Positions 43,157 through 51,741 of a DNA stretch of 54,068 bases are shown here, piece by piece. Source of the stretch: Flavobacteriales bacterium (lineage in GTDB: Bacteria > Bacteroidota > Bacteroidia > UBA10329); NCBI GenBank assembly GCA_021741155.1, contig JAIOYP010000026.1, forward strand, positions 1 to 54,068, written 5' to 3'. The notes below the pieces were generated by a model. That model worked only from the letters and a program-made list of their open reading frames with translations. It was not told the origin of the DNA and searched no databases. Within the stretch, counting starts at the first letter, position 1. Every line of letters begins with the position of its first letter. The position numbers and the translations under genes are program-made.

Positions 43157-43164
43157 TATCTTCG
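43157..43164 (+). promoter_or_regulatory. -7 element of rlmB
   Basis: TATCTTCG lies 8 nt upstream of the ATG at 43173. It supports this start over a longer reading and implies a near-leaderless mRNA. Confidence 0.42.
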
Positions 43165-43172
43165 CACCCACT

Positions 43173-43928
43173 ATGCGCGAAAACGAAACAGAACAGAACA
43201 TTGTCTTTGGAATTCATCCTGTGATGGAGGCAATTGAGGCGGGAAAGGAAATTGAGAAGATTTACCTTAAAAAGGATTCAACCAACCCTGCTATCAATGA
43301 CATAAAGCGAACGCTAAAGAGCAAGCGAATTCCGTTTCAGGAAGTGCCGCAGGAAAAGCTTTTTCGACTTACGCGAAAGAATCACCAAGGCGTAATTGCC
43401 CTTCTTTCTCCAATCGAATATCAAAATTTCGAAGAGGTTGTGAGACGTGTAATCGAAAGTGGCGAAGCTCCGCTTGTATTGGTGCTAGATCGTGTTTCAG
43501 ATGTTGGGAATTTCGGAGCAATCTGCCGTTCAGCTGAATGTGCTGGCGTTCACGCCATTCTGATTCCTATTAAGGGAAGCGCACAGGTCAATTCGTATGC
43601 AGTCAAGAGTTCCGCTGGCGCAATATTCAATATTCCAATTTGCAGAACGGGGCATATTCTTTCTGAGGTTAGAAACCTACAGGAAGCAGGTCTCCGCGTG
43701 GTTGCATGTTCTGAAAAAGGGACTGACACCATTTATAATTCTGAACTTTCTGGACCGATGGCAATCATCATGGGTTCTGAGGAAGATGGAATTGGCGAAG
43801 GGCTTTTGGAGATTGCCAAGGAACATATCAGTATTCCAATGGCTGGTGCCACCGGTTCGTTGAACGTGTCGGTTGCAACTGGAATTGTGCTCTTTGAACG
43901 GCTCAGACAAGCATCGCATGTTGGGTAA
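43173..43928 (+). CDS. rlmB: SpoU-family 23S rRNA/tRNA 2'-O-methyltransferase (RlmB-like)
   Basis: A 251-residue SPOUT methyltransferase. The N-terminal substrate-binding domain is about 1-75 (FGIHPVMEAIEAGKEIEKIYL). The trefoil-knot domain starts LVLVLDRVSDVGNFGAICRSAECAGVH (motif 1). Motif 2 is AIIMGSEEDGIG, and motif 3 is ISIPMAGATGSLNVSVATGIVLFE. Such enzymes methylate G2251 of 23S rRNA or related positions. The start is ATG at 43173. The 3' end overlaps the next gene by 11 nt, so they are probably coupled. Confidence 0.9.
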   Translation: MRENETEQNIVFGIHPVMEAIEAGKEIEKIYLKKDSTNPAINDIKRTLKSKRIPFQEVPQEKLFRLTRKNHQGVIALLSPIEYQNFEEVVRRVIESGEAPLVLVLDRVSDVGNFGAICRSAECAGVHAILIPIKGSAQVNSYAVKSSAGAIFNIPICRTGHILSEVRNLQEAGLRVVACSEKGTDTIYNSELSGPMAIIMGSEEDGIGEGLLEIAKEHISIPMAGATGSLNVSVATGIVLFERLRQASHVG

Positions 43929-45762
43929 GACCGAAAAGGTCATACTTGCTTTCATCCTTTTTATCGGGGCGGTTCTCCGTATTTACAACTTCTGGGATTT
44001 TTCTCTTTCCAATGATGAGTTGAGCGCCTTGGCACGCTTGAATTTCGATTCCTTCTCTGACCTTATCATGAATGGCGTTCGTATTGACGGACATCCAGCC
44101 GCTGCGCAAATCATTCTTTGGTACATGACCAAATGGTTCGGAAATAGCGTTTTTGTAGTAAGACTTCCTTTCATAACTGCTGGAGTTCTCTCTGTTTATT
44201 TCATGTTCAGATTGTCGAAGGAATGGATTAGCACTTCGGCAGGTTTACTGGCCGCTGCTGCTTTTGCCACGCTGGAATTCCCACTGCTTTATAGTCGAAT
44301 TGCGCGTCCGTATGCCTTAGGAATGCTGTTTGCCTTGATGGCCGCCACCTTCTGGATTAGAATTGTAAAGCAAAATCAGAAACCGAGTGATTTTGTTTGG
44401 TTGGCTTTCAGTTTGGCTTTGTGTGCCTATTCACACTATTTTGCTGCTTTGACAGCTGCAATTCTTGCGTTCGCGGGAACATTCCTCGTTAAGGGAAAGA
44501 ATCTGAAATTGTATTTGCTTGCACTGATTGGTGCTTTTCTGCTCTATGTCCCTTACGTACCGATTTTTCTTCATCAATTGAGCTTAGGAGGAGTTGGACA
44601 GTGGCTTGGGCCGCCCGAAAACTCGTGGATTTTCAAACATCTCCACTACGTTTTTAACGATTCAGCGTTTGTGATTCTTGCGATTCTGGCAATAGCAGTC
44701 GCTGGCTTCGTCATATTCAAACCAACAAAAAACTTTCAGAATCACGTTTTACCATTTCTCCTTTTTCTTTGCCCGTTTTTAGTCGGATTTTACTACTCAA
44801 GAAACGTAAATCCTGTGCTTCAAGACAGCACGCTTCTGTTCTCATTTCCATTCTTCTTGGTTTTTCTTTTTTCTGGATGGAATGATGGAAAGGAAAAACT
44901 CACTTACGCGGCAACAGGCATTCTCCTATCAATCACACTTTTCAGTACAATCGTAGAAAAACACTTTTTTCAAACCAATCATTTCGGGGTTTTCAAGGAA
45001 TTGGCGAATCATATCGTTGATTGGAATAAAGAAGTTGAGGATAACGCACTTCTGATCGGAGATTTCAACTATCCATTTTACATCAATTATTACATCGAAA
45101 AACAAGAACCGATTAAACTCGCTCTGTACCGAACAACGGATGAAACAGGTTTGGCGGAATTGAAATCGATGGTTGACACATGTTCTAAGGAATTTGTGAT
45201 TTATGCTTGGTCAACCGTGAATCAAGCACCAGAAGTAGAAGCAATCATTCAGGAGAAATTTCCGATCGAAGTGAAACGAAAAACCTATTTCAACTCGGAA
45301 GCTGTGATGTTCCGAAAAGGTAAAAAACCAGAACCTAACTATACGTTCAACTTTGAAAAAACGGATGTCTGGAACTTGAATCTCGATGCGATTCAAACCG
45401 ACTCATCGGGAATTCGAAGTGTTCGTATCTCCCCGGAAAACCCATACGGACCAACGTTACAAATTGCGCTTTCTGAACTCGTTGTAAAAGGTTACTCAGA
45501 GTTGTGCGTAAGAGTCGAATGCGCTGAAAACGATAAGGATAATCCCCTACAAATGGTTTTTGACCAAGGAAATGAAAGTGGTGGTTACGCTTGGGAATCG
45601 GATGCTTTCAAACTTCAATTCAAACAAGGCGGACCGACTTGGGGAGTATTTTACTATAAGCTAAAAGAGGCTCAAACCGAAGCGGATGTATTGAAAATCT
45701 ATCCTTGGTTATCCGAAGGAGAATCGGTGAAATTGAAATCAATGGAAATTAGGCTCCGTTAA
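43918..45762 (+). CDS. GT39-like membrane glycosyltransferase
   Basis: A 614-residue multi-pass protein. The N-terminal part resembles the ArnT/PMT (GT39/GT83) family: the first TM is followed by LRIYNFWDFSLSNDELSALARL, with the acidic Asp-Glu pair of the first periplasmic loop, then VRIDGHPAAAQIIL. About ten TM segments extend to residue ~360. The last ~240 residues are soluble and beta-rich, possibly a carbohydrate-binding domain (YTFNFEKTDVWNLNLDAIQ and later). The ATG at 43918 lies inside the end of rlmB. It probably uses a lipid-linked sugar. The 3' end overlaps the converging phosphatase by 4 nt. Confidence 0.8.
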   Translation: MLGKTEKVILAFILFIGAVLRIYNFWDFSLSNDELSALARLNFDSFSDLIMNGVRIDGHPAAAQIILWYMTKWFGNSVFVVRLPFITAGVLSVYFMFRLSKEWISTSAGLLAAAAFATLEFPLLYSRIARPYALGMLFALMAATFWIRIVKQNQKPSDFVWLAFSLALCAYSHYFAALTAAILAFAGTFLVKGKNLKLYLLALIGAFLLYVPYVPIFLHQLSLGGVGQWLGPPENSWIFKHLHYVFNDSAFVILAILAIAVAGFVIFKPTKNFQNHVLPFLLFLCPFLVGFYYSRNVNPVLQDSTLLFSFPFFLVFLFSGWNDGKEKLTYAATGILLSITLFSTIVEKHFFQTNHFGVFKELANHIVDWNKEVEDNALLIGDFNYPFYINYYIEKQEPIKLALYRTTDETGLAELKSMVDTCSKEFVIYAWSTVNQAPEVEAIIQEKFPIEVKRKTYFNSEAVMFRKGKKPEPNYTFNFEKTDVWNLNLDAIQTDSSGIRSVRISPENPYGPTLQIALSELVVKGYSELCVRVECAENDKDNPLQMVFDQGNESGGYAWESDAFKLQFKQGGPTWGVFYYKLKEAQTEADVLKIYPWLSEGESVKLKSMEIRLR

Positions 45763-46745
45763 ACCCGCATTCCAATCACCAAAACGTCATCTATCTGTAC
45801 CAGGTCGCCTATCCAAGCATCAAATCTGTTTCCAATCTCTTTTACCTGCTTGCGCGGACTAAGCTGGTGAATTTCCAACAAAAGTCTTCTGAATTGATCG
45901 TACTTGAATTTTTTACCCTGTGGTCCACCAAACTGATCGGGGTAACCATCAGAAAAAATGTAAATCATATCTCCTTCCTTAAGATCGAAAGAATGATTTG
46001 TAAAGAGGCGAAGTTTATCATCTATAGAAAGTCCAATCGGGAATTTATCGCCTTTTGTTTCCATCAAATGACCATCACGAATAATGTAAACTGGATTATA
46101 AGCTCCAGCATACTGTATGGTCATATTCTTGTAATCGATGGTCACCAAGGCAATGTCCATCCCGTCCTTTATTCCGACTTCATTAATATCTGCCTGAAGC
46201 GTAAGTGTGCTACTTACACCTCGGTTCAGACTATCCAAAACCAACGATGGAGTGGTTAAGCCTTCTTCCCGAACAGCAGCGTTTAGCGCATTATTTCCAA
46301 TGATTGACATAAACGCTCCAGGAACTCCGTGCCCAGTACAATCTACTGCCGCAATTAGAATTTTATCGTCAAATTCTTGTAGCCAATAAAAATCGCCACT
46401 CACAATATCGCGAGGGCGATGAAAAACGAAGGATCCTGACAACAGCTTTTTAAACCGTTCCTCGGAAGGAAGGATTGCATTCTGAATAAGTTTAGCGTAA
46501 TGAATACTACTTAGAAGGTCTTCATTCTTCTCGTTGAGCTCAACCAGTGCTTTTCCAATCTTGTTCTTGGCCTGATTCAACTCCACCGAACTCAGTTCGA
46601 TGGCTCGTTGAAGCAACTTTAAATTTTCCTCATAGTGGTTATACGCGTCATTGACAATAGCCAAAAGAGCCTCCATCTCCGAAGGGATGGGGGCGCCTCT
46701 CACGTACTTTCGTATCTGTCTATGAAGAAGTTTACTATCGTACAC
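45759..46745 (-). CDS. SpoIIE-type PP2C serine phosphatase
   Basis: A 328-residue protein. The N-terminal ~90 residues form a helical/coiled-coil region (MEALLAIVNDAYNHYEENLKLL ...). The PP2C/SpoIIE domain (about 105-328) contains the metal-binding motifs DIVSGDFYWL, AAVDCTGHGVPGAFMSIIG, KDGMDIALVTID and IYIFSDGYPDQFGG. Such phosphatases act on anti-anti-sigma or other STAS proteins. It starts with GTG 2 bp after the FIST-domain gene, so the two are co-expressed; the FIST protein is the likely upstream sensor. Confidence 0.9.
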   Translation of the reverse strand: MYDSKLLHRQIRKYVRGAPIPSEMEALLAIVNDAYNHYEENLKLLQRAIELSSVELNQAKNKIGKALVELNEKNEDLLSSIHYAKLIQNAILPSEERFKKLLSGSFVFHRPRDIVSGDFYWLQEFDDKILIAAVDCTGHGVPGAFMSIIGNNALNAAVREEGLTTPSLVLDSLNRGVSSTLTLQADINEVGIKDGMDIALVTIDYKNMTIQYAGAYNPVYIIRDGHLMETKGDKFPIGLSIDDKLRLFTNHSFDLKEGDMIYIFSDGYPDQFGGPQGKKFKYDQFRRLLLEIHQLSPRKQVKEIGNRFDAWIGDLVQIDDVLVIGMRV

Positions 46746-46747
46746 TT

Positions 46748-47887
46748 TTATGCCTCGGCAAACGTGGTTATGGTCATAGTCTGATTATGCAATTCACATC
46801 TTGCAGATTCAACAACCGGTGAAATTTCTCCGTACGAATAGAATCCGGTAATGGTTACCCCATCGCCAAGAACCTCTTTAACAGCTTCAACTTCTTCGTC
46901 AATTCGCTGACCAAGAATGAGCTTTCTACCAACACAACTGATGAGCAACGCAAGCTTATCGCTTGAATTTCCACCTTTTTGAGTAGTATGTTCGGCTGCC
47001 AAATTTGCACCTTCTATCAATTTATCGAAGTTGGCCTTCATCAATCGAACGTAGCAACCTTCTGGAATATCTCCAGCAAAGGTCATGCTGTTCTTCTCTT
47101 CATCAACGGCCAAAACGGTTCGCACAATTGTATCAGAATCTTCGTCAAATTTCAACCCTAAAGGGAAGAGAAGTGCTGATCCTGGCAATTCTGCTGCCTT
47201 GTCGCCCAAATACATTTTGTAAAGATCAAGGGCTGATTGTCCATCTAATTCGTAAAGCACGTTTCCTTCCGATCGAGTGACTAAACGCTCTGCTCCAAAG
47301 TTATCCCAGCCTCCAACAGAACCGTAACCAACTTGTAAATCAGCACCATAAAAACCAACAGCAACAATCTGCATTTCTGAAGGTGCAGCATTCAATCCTA
47401 CCAATGTTTTACTAAAGTTGGCAGCATCGCCTGCCAATCCACCAGTACAAGGAACATCTTTATCTAAGGCTGAATTGATTCCTTTCACGATTTCGCTGCC
47501 ATTCACATGCAGTCCGTCTGAAAGGAGAAAAACGTGCGCAAGACCTTCGCCTTCCAACTTTTTTGCCATTTGAACCCCAGCATCAAAACTATCCTTAGCA
47601 TCACTAATGCTCATAGAAATAGCCCGAAGTTTGGTTTTCTCGAAGCTAATGGCGGTAACAGCCAAGGAATCGTCATAAACCAAATCTTCCATGATTTCAC
47701 CAGATGTACTTCCTAGCACAATATCTGCTGACGGGTAAAAAGCTTTTATTTCGCTGTATTTGGAAGCATCTTCAAGCAGCGTCCGAGACCCGAACACCAA
47801 CACTAAATTTGCCGAATCTTTTAGATTCTCGTTCTTAATTTCCTGCCATCCGCCTTCAGCAGTCCACTGTCTTTGTTCCGTTTTCAT
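46748..47887 (-). CDS. FIST N- and C-domain sensor protein
   Basis: A 379-residue soluble FIST protein. The FIST_N region is about 30-200 (LVLVFGSRTLLEDA, ADIVLGSTSGEIM, GLAHVFLLSDGLHVNGSEIVKG, PCTGGLAGDAANF). The FIST_C region is about 210-370 (YELDGQSALDLYKMYLGDKA, LISCVGRKLILGQRIDEEVE, ITGFYSYGEISPV). FIST domains are thought to sense small ligands such as amino acids or NO-related compounds. ATG at 47887 is chosen over TTG at 47923. The next gene, 2 bp downstream, encodes a SpoIIE phosphatase, which suggests a sensor-output pair. Confidence 0.9.
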   Translation of the reverse strand: MKTEQRQWTAEGGWQEIKNENLKDSANLVLVFGSRTLLEDASKYSEIKAFYPSADIVLGSTSGEIMEDLVYDDSLAVTAISFEKTKLRAISMSISDAKDSFDAGVQMAKKLEGEGLAHVFLLSDGLHVNGSEIVKGINSALDKDVPCTGGLAGDAANFSKTLVGLNAAPSEMQIVAVGFYGADLQVGYGSVGGWDNFGAERLVTRSEGNVLYELDGQSALDLYKMYLGDKAAELPGSALLFPLGLKFDEDSDTIVRTVLAVDEEKNSMTFAGDIPEGCYVRLMKANFDKLIEGANLAAEHTTQKGGNSSDKLALLISCVGRKLILGQRIDEEVEAVKEVLGDGVTITGFYSYGEISPVVESARCELHNQTMTITTFAEA

Positions 47888-48012
47888 CAATTCAATTCCT
47901 GATTTGTAAGATAGGGAGTGCAACGACTAAGGTCACTCAAGGTTACGATTAAGCAAGGAAAATTGGCTTTAATAAGACAGTCCACGTATTTCACGTAATT
48001 ACATCTATGAGA

Positions 48013-48035
48013 ATTGCATATTTCAAACATGCAAT
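48013..48035. terminator. weak hairpin downstream of the UbiD gene
   Basis: ATTGCAT (48013-48019) and ATGCAAT (48029-48035) form a 7-bp stem with a 9-nt loop in the gap between the UbiD stop and the FIST gene. There is no U tract, so termination is only suggested. Confidence 0.3.
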
Positions 48036-48047
48036 ATGTAATGAATT

Positions 48048-49862
48048 TTAGATGATTCCGTGAAGAGATGCTCCTTTCTCCCCTAGTTTATCTACGCATT
48101 TCTCAACTATCGAATCTTTAATCAATGGTGGAGCGTGATGAGGTTTTACTCGGGCATCAAAAATGACCGAACCAGTGCAACCCCAATGCTTATTTTCAAT
48201 GAATTCGGCAACGCCATGAACATCATGAGATGGATTGCTTCGCGTGAATGTAACCCAGAGAAAATTATTGAGGTTTCGGGCTGTGAATTCGCTGTCATCA
48301 ACGACTGAAATCAACGGAAATCCTTTTAGTTTTTCTTGTTGAGATTCAAGTACGGATGTAAGTTTTTGAATGTCCTGTCCGTCAACATATTTCGATGCTT
48401 GAATAGCCAAAACACCCGCAAAAACCACCTTCGGAATGGAGAATCCATCGGGCAAAGTCAATTCAGGAATTTCTGTACTCAACGCACGCTTCTTCTCTCC
48501 TACTGCGGCCACAATAAGCTTAGATCCGCTGTTAATATCTGTTCCGCTGTAATCGAGCGTATCAATTGTTGTTTTTGTCTGAAAATGGAGATCACGCGTT
48601 GGATCAATTCGTTCAAGCAAATGCTTGAAAAACGCTTCTTCGTCTTTCGCTTTTGGCGTGGTTGAGTCCTGCTTCGCGATGATGAACAGAAACTTGGCCA
48701 ACGACATTTGATTGAACCCGAGAATGGCGTTTGCTGTTGTCAGCAATTCCTGCGGACGCTGAACTTCCAAGTAAGGTGTGTAGCGCTCGCTTCCAACCGC
48801 CAGCAATAAAGGATGAACACCAGCTGCATCAACCGCATTTACTTCGTATAAACCTGGGATTGTTTGCGGAATAATCGAACCCGTAATCTCATGAATCAAA
48901 GCACCAAAACTGGTATCTTCTTGAGGTGGTCTTCCAACAACCGTAAAAGCCCAAATCCCATTCTTCTTGGCAAGTACTTTTTTCACGCGCATCAACGGAA
49001 AATCGTGCTTGAGACTGTAATAACCTAAGTGATCACCAAATGGTCCTTCGGGCTTGTTTTCCATCGGGTGAACCTCACCCAAAATGACAAAATCTGCATC
49101 TGAAGAAACAGTAAAACCATCTTGTTTGAAATGACGAAAATTCCGTCCGCCCAAAGCACCAGCAAAAGCAACTTCGGGTAATCCTTCGGGTAATGGCATA
49201 ACGGCTGCAAACGAATGCGATGGAGGTCCACCTACAAAAACGGCAACTTTGAGCGGTTGTCCCGCTTGATTACTCTTGGTTTGATGTACACCAATTCCGC
49301 GATGCAACTGATAATGCAGACCAATCTCTTTGTCCTGAACGTAATCGTTTCCGCCCAACTGAACGCGATACATTCCCAAGTTTGAGTTTTGAATACCAGG
49401 CTTGTCCAAATCCTCAGAATAAACCTGCGGAAGTGTGACAAACGGACCTCCATCATCAGGCCAGCATTTAACCTGCGGAAGGTCGGAAATGGAGATTTCT
49501 TCAAACTGACTTTTCTGCTTCAAGGGCAAAGCATTGAATCCTCCGCGTAGTGCAGAAAATGCCCATGACGGGTTCTTTGCCAAAAGCGATGGGTCGCCTT
49601 TCAATTGAACCAATCGTTTCACACGTTCTAGCGAATCTCGGAAGATGAATCGGCTGCGTTCAACCGTTCCGAATAAGTTGGAGACTGCTCGATAGTTAGA
49701 GCCTTTCACATTCTCAAAAAGTAAAGCTGGCCCATTGTTCTCATAGACACGCAAATGAATAGCGGCCATCTCCAGATTCGGATCAACTTCTTCCTTTATC
49801 CGCACCAAATTACCGTGCTTTTCGAGGTCATTTACACACTGCTCCATCGAACTGTATCCCAT
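48048..49862 (-). CDS. UbiD-family (prenyl-FMN) decarboxylase
   Basis: A 604-residue UbiD-type decarboxylase, probably the menaquinone-pathway enzyme common in Bacteroidota. The start is ATG at 49862 (MGYSSMEQCVNDLEKHGNLVRI, a typical N-terminus). Motifs include ALLFENVKGSN, GMYRVQLGGND and IGVHQTKSNQ (cofactor-binding Arg/Lys region). HPMENKPEGPFGDHLGYYS holds the acidic catalytic Glu, and the C-terminus has WVTFTRSNPSHDVHG. It decarboxylates an aromatic acid using prenylated FMN; the prenyltransferase UbiX is not in the window. A -7 element ends 5 nt before the start. Confidence 0.9.
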   Translation of the reverse strand: MGYSSMEQCVNDLEKHGNLVRIKEEVDPNLEMAAIHLRVYENNGPALLFENVKGSNYRAVSNLFGTVERSRFIFRDSLERVKRLVQLKGDPSLLAKNPSWAFSALRGGFNALPLKQKSQFEEISISDLPQVKCWPDDGGPFVTLPQVYSEDLDKPGIQNSNLGMYRVQLGGNDYVQDKEIGLHYQLHRGIGVHQTKSNQAGQPLKVAVFVGGPPSHSFAAVMPLPEGLPEVAFAGALGGRNFRHFKQDGFTVSSDADFVILGEVHPMENKPEGPFGDHLGYYSLKHDFPLMRVKKVLAKKNGIWAFTVVGRPPQEDTSFGALIHEITGSIIPQTIPGLYEVNAVDAAGVHPLLLAVGSERYTPYLEVQRPQELLTTANAILGFNQMSLAKFLFIIAKQDSTTPKAKDEEAFFKHLLERIDPTRDLHFQTKTTIDTLDYSGTDINSGSKLIVAAVGEKKRALSTEIPELTLPDGFSIPKVVFAGVLAIQASKYVDGQDIQKLTSVLESQQEKLKGFPLISVVDDSEFTARNLNNFLWVTFTRSNPSHDVHGVAEFIENKHWGCTGSVIFDARVKPHHAPPLIKDSIVEKCVDKLGEKGASLHGII

Positions 49863-49867
49863 GCGCA

Positions 49868-49875
49868 CGAAAATA
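49868..49875 (-). promoter_or_regulatory. -7 element of the UbiD gene
   Basis: Minus-strand TATTTTCG ends 5 nt before the ATG at 49862. The mRNA would be leaderless. It lies back to back with the -7 element of the divergent GT39 gene. Confidence 0.42.
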
Positions 49876-49897
49876 ACCACAAGCATCGGGAGTTCGC

Positions 49898-49905
49898 TAC
49901 ATTCG
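49898..49905 (+). promoter_or_regulatory. -7 element of the second GT39-like gene
   Basis: TACATTCG ends 4 nt before the GTG at 49910, supporting that unusual start and implying a leaderless mRNA. Confidence 0.45.
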
Positions 49906-49909
49906 CACA

Positions 49910-51484
49910 GTGTCGCTGCCGATAAAACCCAAGTTCGTTCTTATTACCATTGTCTTGCTTGGCCTTGCTTTGCATTGGAACATCTGGGACCGCGACATTA
50001 TGGGAATTCATGCGTGGAGACAAACCCAGACCATGACAGTTGTGGAGAATTTCGCTGCTGAGGATATGAATATTCTAGACCCAAGAATCAATTCAAGAGG
50101 CGATGGCGATGGGATATTCCGAATGGAATTTCCATTGATGCAGTGGATTTTCGCTTGGTTTTATAAATGGTTCGGGAGCGAATTGATTATTGCTCGGATT
50201 CTCACGTTCATCATTTCCATGTTCAGCATATTGGGTTTTTACCGCCTGCTTCGCGAATACAAACAATCGGAACTTATCAGTGCTCTTGGAGCGTGGTGCT
50301 TTGCTTGGTCGCCAATGCTATTCTACTACTCGGTGAATCCATTGCCTGACAATCTTGCCTTGTGTCTTGCTATTTGGAGCTTTACTTTTCTTAAACGATA
50401 TCAGCACGATAATTCCCTTTATTCTTTATTCATTTTCTCATTTTTCCTTTCCCTTGCAACAGCAGTCAAGCTGCCGTTTATTCTCTTTGGTGCAGGTTAC
50501 ATTCCAATTTTCATTGAGCGATTGAAATCAGGAAAAATCAAAAATGGAATGACTCAGAGTGTGATTTTGGGATTAATCCTTCTTCCTGCCGCTGCATGGT
50601 ATTTGTGGGTCATTCCACAATGGACAAATGCGGCTTTGATTGGTGGCGCAGGCGCAGAACAATCATTCGATTACCAATCGGCATTGAATACGATTTGGGG
50701 CACCATTCACTCGCTTACACCAGAACTATTCATCAACTACGGCTCTGTCCTTTTCTTCCTTTCGGGAATTGGTTTCTTCTTTCGAAAGAAGGATAAAATC
50801 AGTTCATTCAAAGTTGAGTTATCAATGCTTTTCTTCATTTCACTTTACTACTTGTATGAAGTGAATATGATTGGATTGGTGCACGATTATTACCTCTTCC
50901 CGTTCCTTCCTTTGATGTTTTTGGTTGTGGTGGCAGGTGTAAAATTGGTTATTGAACATCCTACTAATTGGCTGCGGTACGTGGGGATTTCAGCACTCAT
51001 CATTCTGCCACTCACTGCTTACCTCCGAGCCGAAGGAAGATGGACTCCAATGGGAAACGAAACTACCATTCTTGCACACAAAGAGGAACTTAGAAATCTC
51101 ATTCCAAACGATGCTTTGGTGGTGGTTGGAAATGATCCATCCACACACATTTTCCTGTATCACATCCACAAAAAAGGATGGACGTTTGAGCAGGATTGGC
51201 TGACTTCAGATGAGTTGAAAAATCATATTGACAAGGGAGCCAAATTCCTTTATTCCAATACGGATTTCGTTGAGGAGAATGAAAGCATCCATCAATTCTT
51301 AGGTGAACCGATTTTTGATAAGGATGGAATTCGGGTTTATCCTTTGAAGAACATCAATGAGCCACAGATTCTCAGATTTTCACGGATTATTTTCACGGAT
51401 GAAAATCAGAATCTGTGTTTATCCGTGAGAATCCGTGCATCAGTGGCTAAAACCAAACGATGTGCCAGTTTTTGTTTTAGTTGA
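49910..51484 (+). CDS. GT39-like membrane glycosyltransferase
   Basis: A 524-residue multi-pass protein. The start is GTG at 49910, directly after a -7 element; there is no ATG before residue 31. The first TM is followed by NIWDRDIMGIHAWRQTQT, the first-loop motif of this Bacteroidota glycosyltransferase group. About ten TM helices extend to residue ~380, and a soluble C-terminal region carries VVVGNDPSTHIFLYHI. The last ~40 residues (from about 485) are encoded by a cacagat/cacggat palindromic repeat and are very probably an accidental tail. Confidence 0.8.
   Translation: MSLPIKPKFVLITIVLLGLALHWNIWDRDIMGIHAWRQTQTMTVVENFAAEDMNILDPRINSRGDGDGIFRMEFPLMQWIFAWFYKWFGSELIIARILTFIISMFSILGFYRLLREYKQSELISALGAWCFAWSPMLFYYSVNPLPDNLALCLAIWSFTFLKRYQHDNSLYSLFIFSFFLSLATAVKLPFILFGAGYIPIFIERLKSGKIKNGMTQSVILGLILLPAAAWYLWVIPQWTNAALIGGAGAEQSFDYQSALNTIWGTIHSLTPELFINYGSVLFFLSGIGFFFRKKDKISSFKVELSMLFFISLYYLYEVNMIGLVHDYYLFPFLPLMFLVVVAGVKLVIEHPTNWLRYVGISALIILPLTAYLRAEGRWTPMGNETTILAHKEELRNLIPNDALVVVGNDPSTHIFLYHIHKKGWTFEQDWLTSDELKNHIDKGAKFLYSNTDFVEENESIHQFLGEPIFDKDGIRVYPLKNINEPQILRFSRIIFTDENQNLCLSVRIRASVAKTKRCASFCFS
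51361..51447. repeat. cacagat/cacggat palindromic repeat
   Basis: gccacagattctcagatttt at the left and atccgtgagaatccgtgcat ... cagtggc at the right, with inner arms ttttcacggat and gaaaatcagaatctgtg, make a long imperfect hairpin. It overlaps the 3' end of the GT39 gene. Related sequence lies at 235-293 and 51504-51545. Confidence 0.75.
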
Positions 51485-51741
51485 TTAGGACGGGTGCTTC
51501 GTGATGGAACACAGATGACACTGATTAGACGGATAAACGCTGATTTTGTCGCTACGCTCCAAATTGATTCACGCAGAGTAAATGAGAAGATGAGATTCGC
51601 TACGCTCATAGTGGTTATTGCGCAGAGAGAAATGGAGAAAAAGGAGTTTCACAGTGGATGGTGATTCGTGATTGGGCTTATAACCAGTGCATTGGTAATC
51701 GAATCAACTCTATAAACTGATTAACTAATCAACTCCATAAA
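51485..51741. repeat. degenerate cacagat/cacagag repeats and aactaatcaact micro-repeat
   Basis: No gene is seen. aacacagatgacactgatta and cggataaacgctgatttt belong to the cacagat family. gagaaaaaggagtttcacag repeats the unit found near 27326, and gattaactaatcaactccat forms a short micro-repeat next to the TPR gene. Confidence 0.55.
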
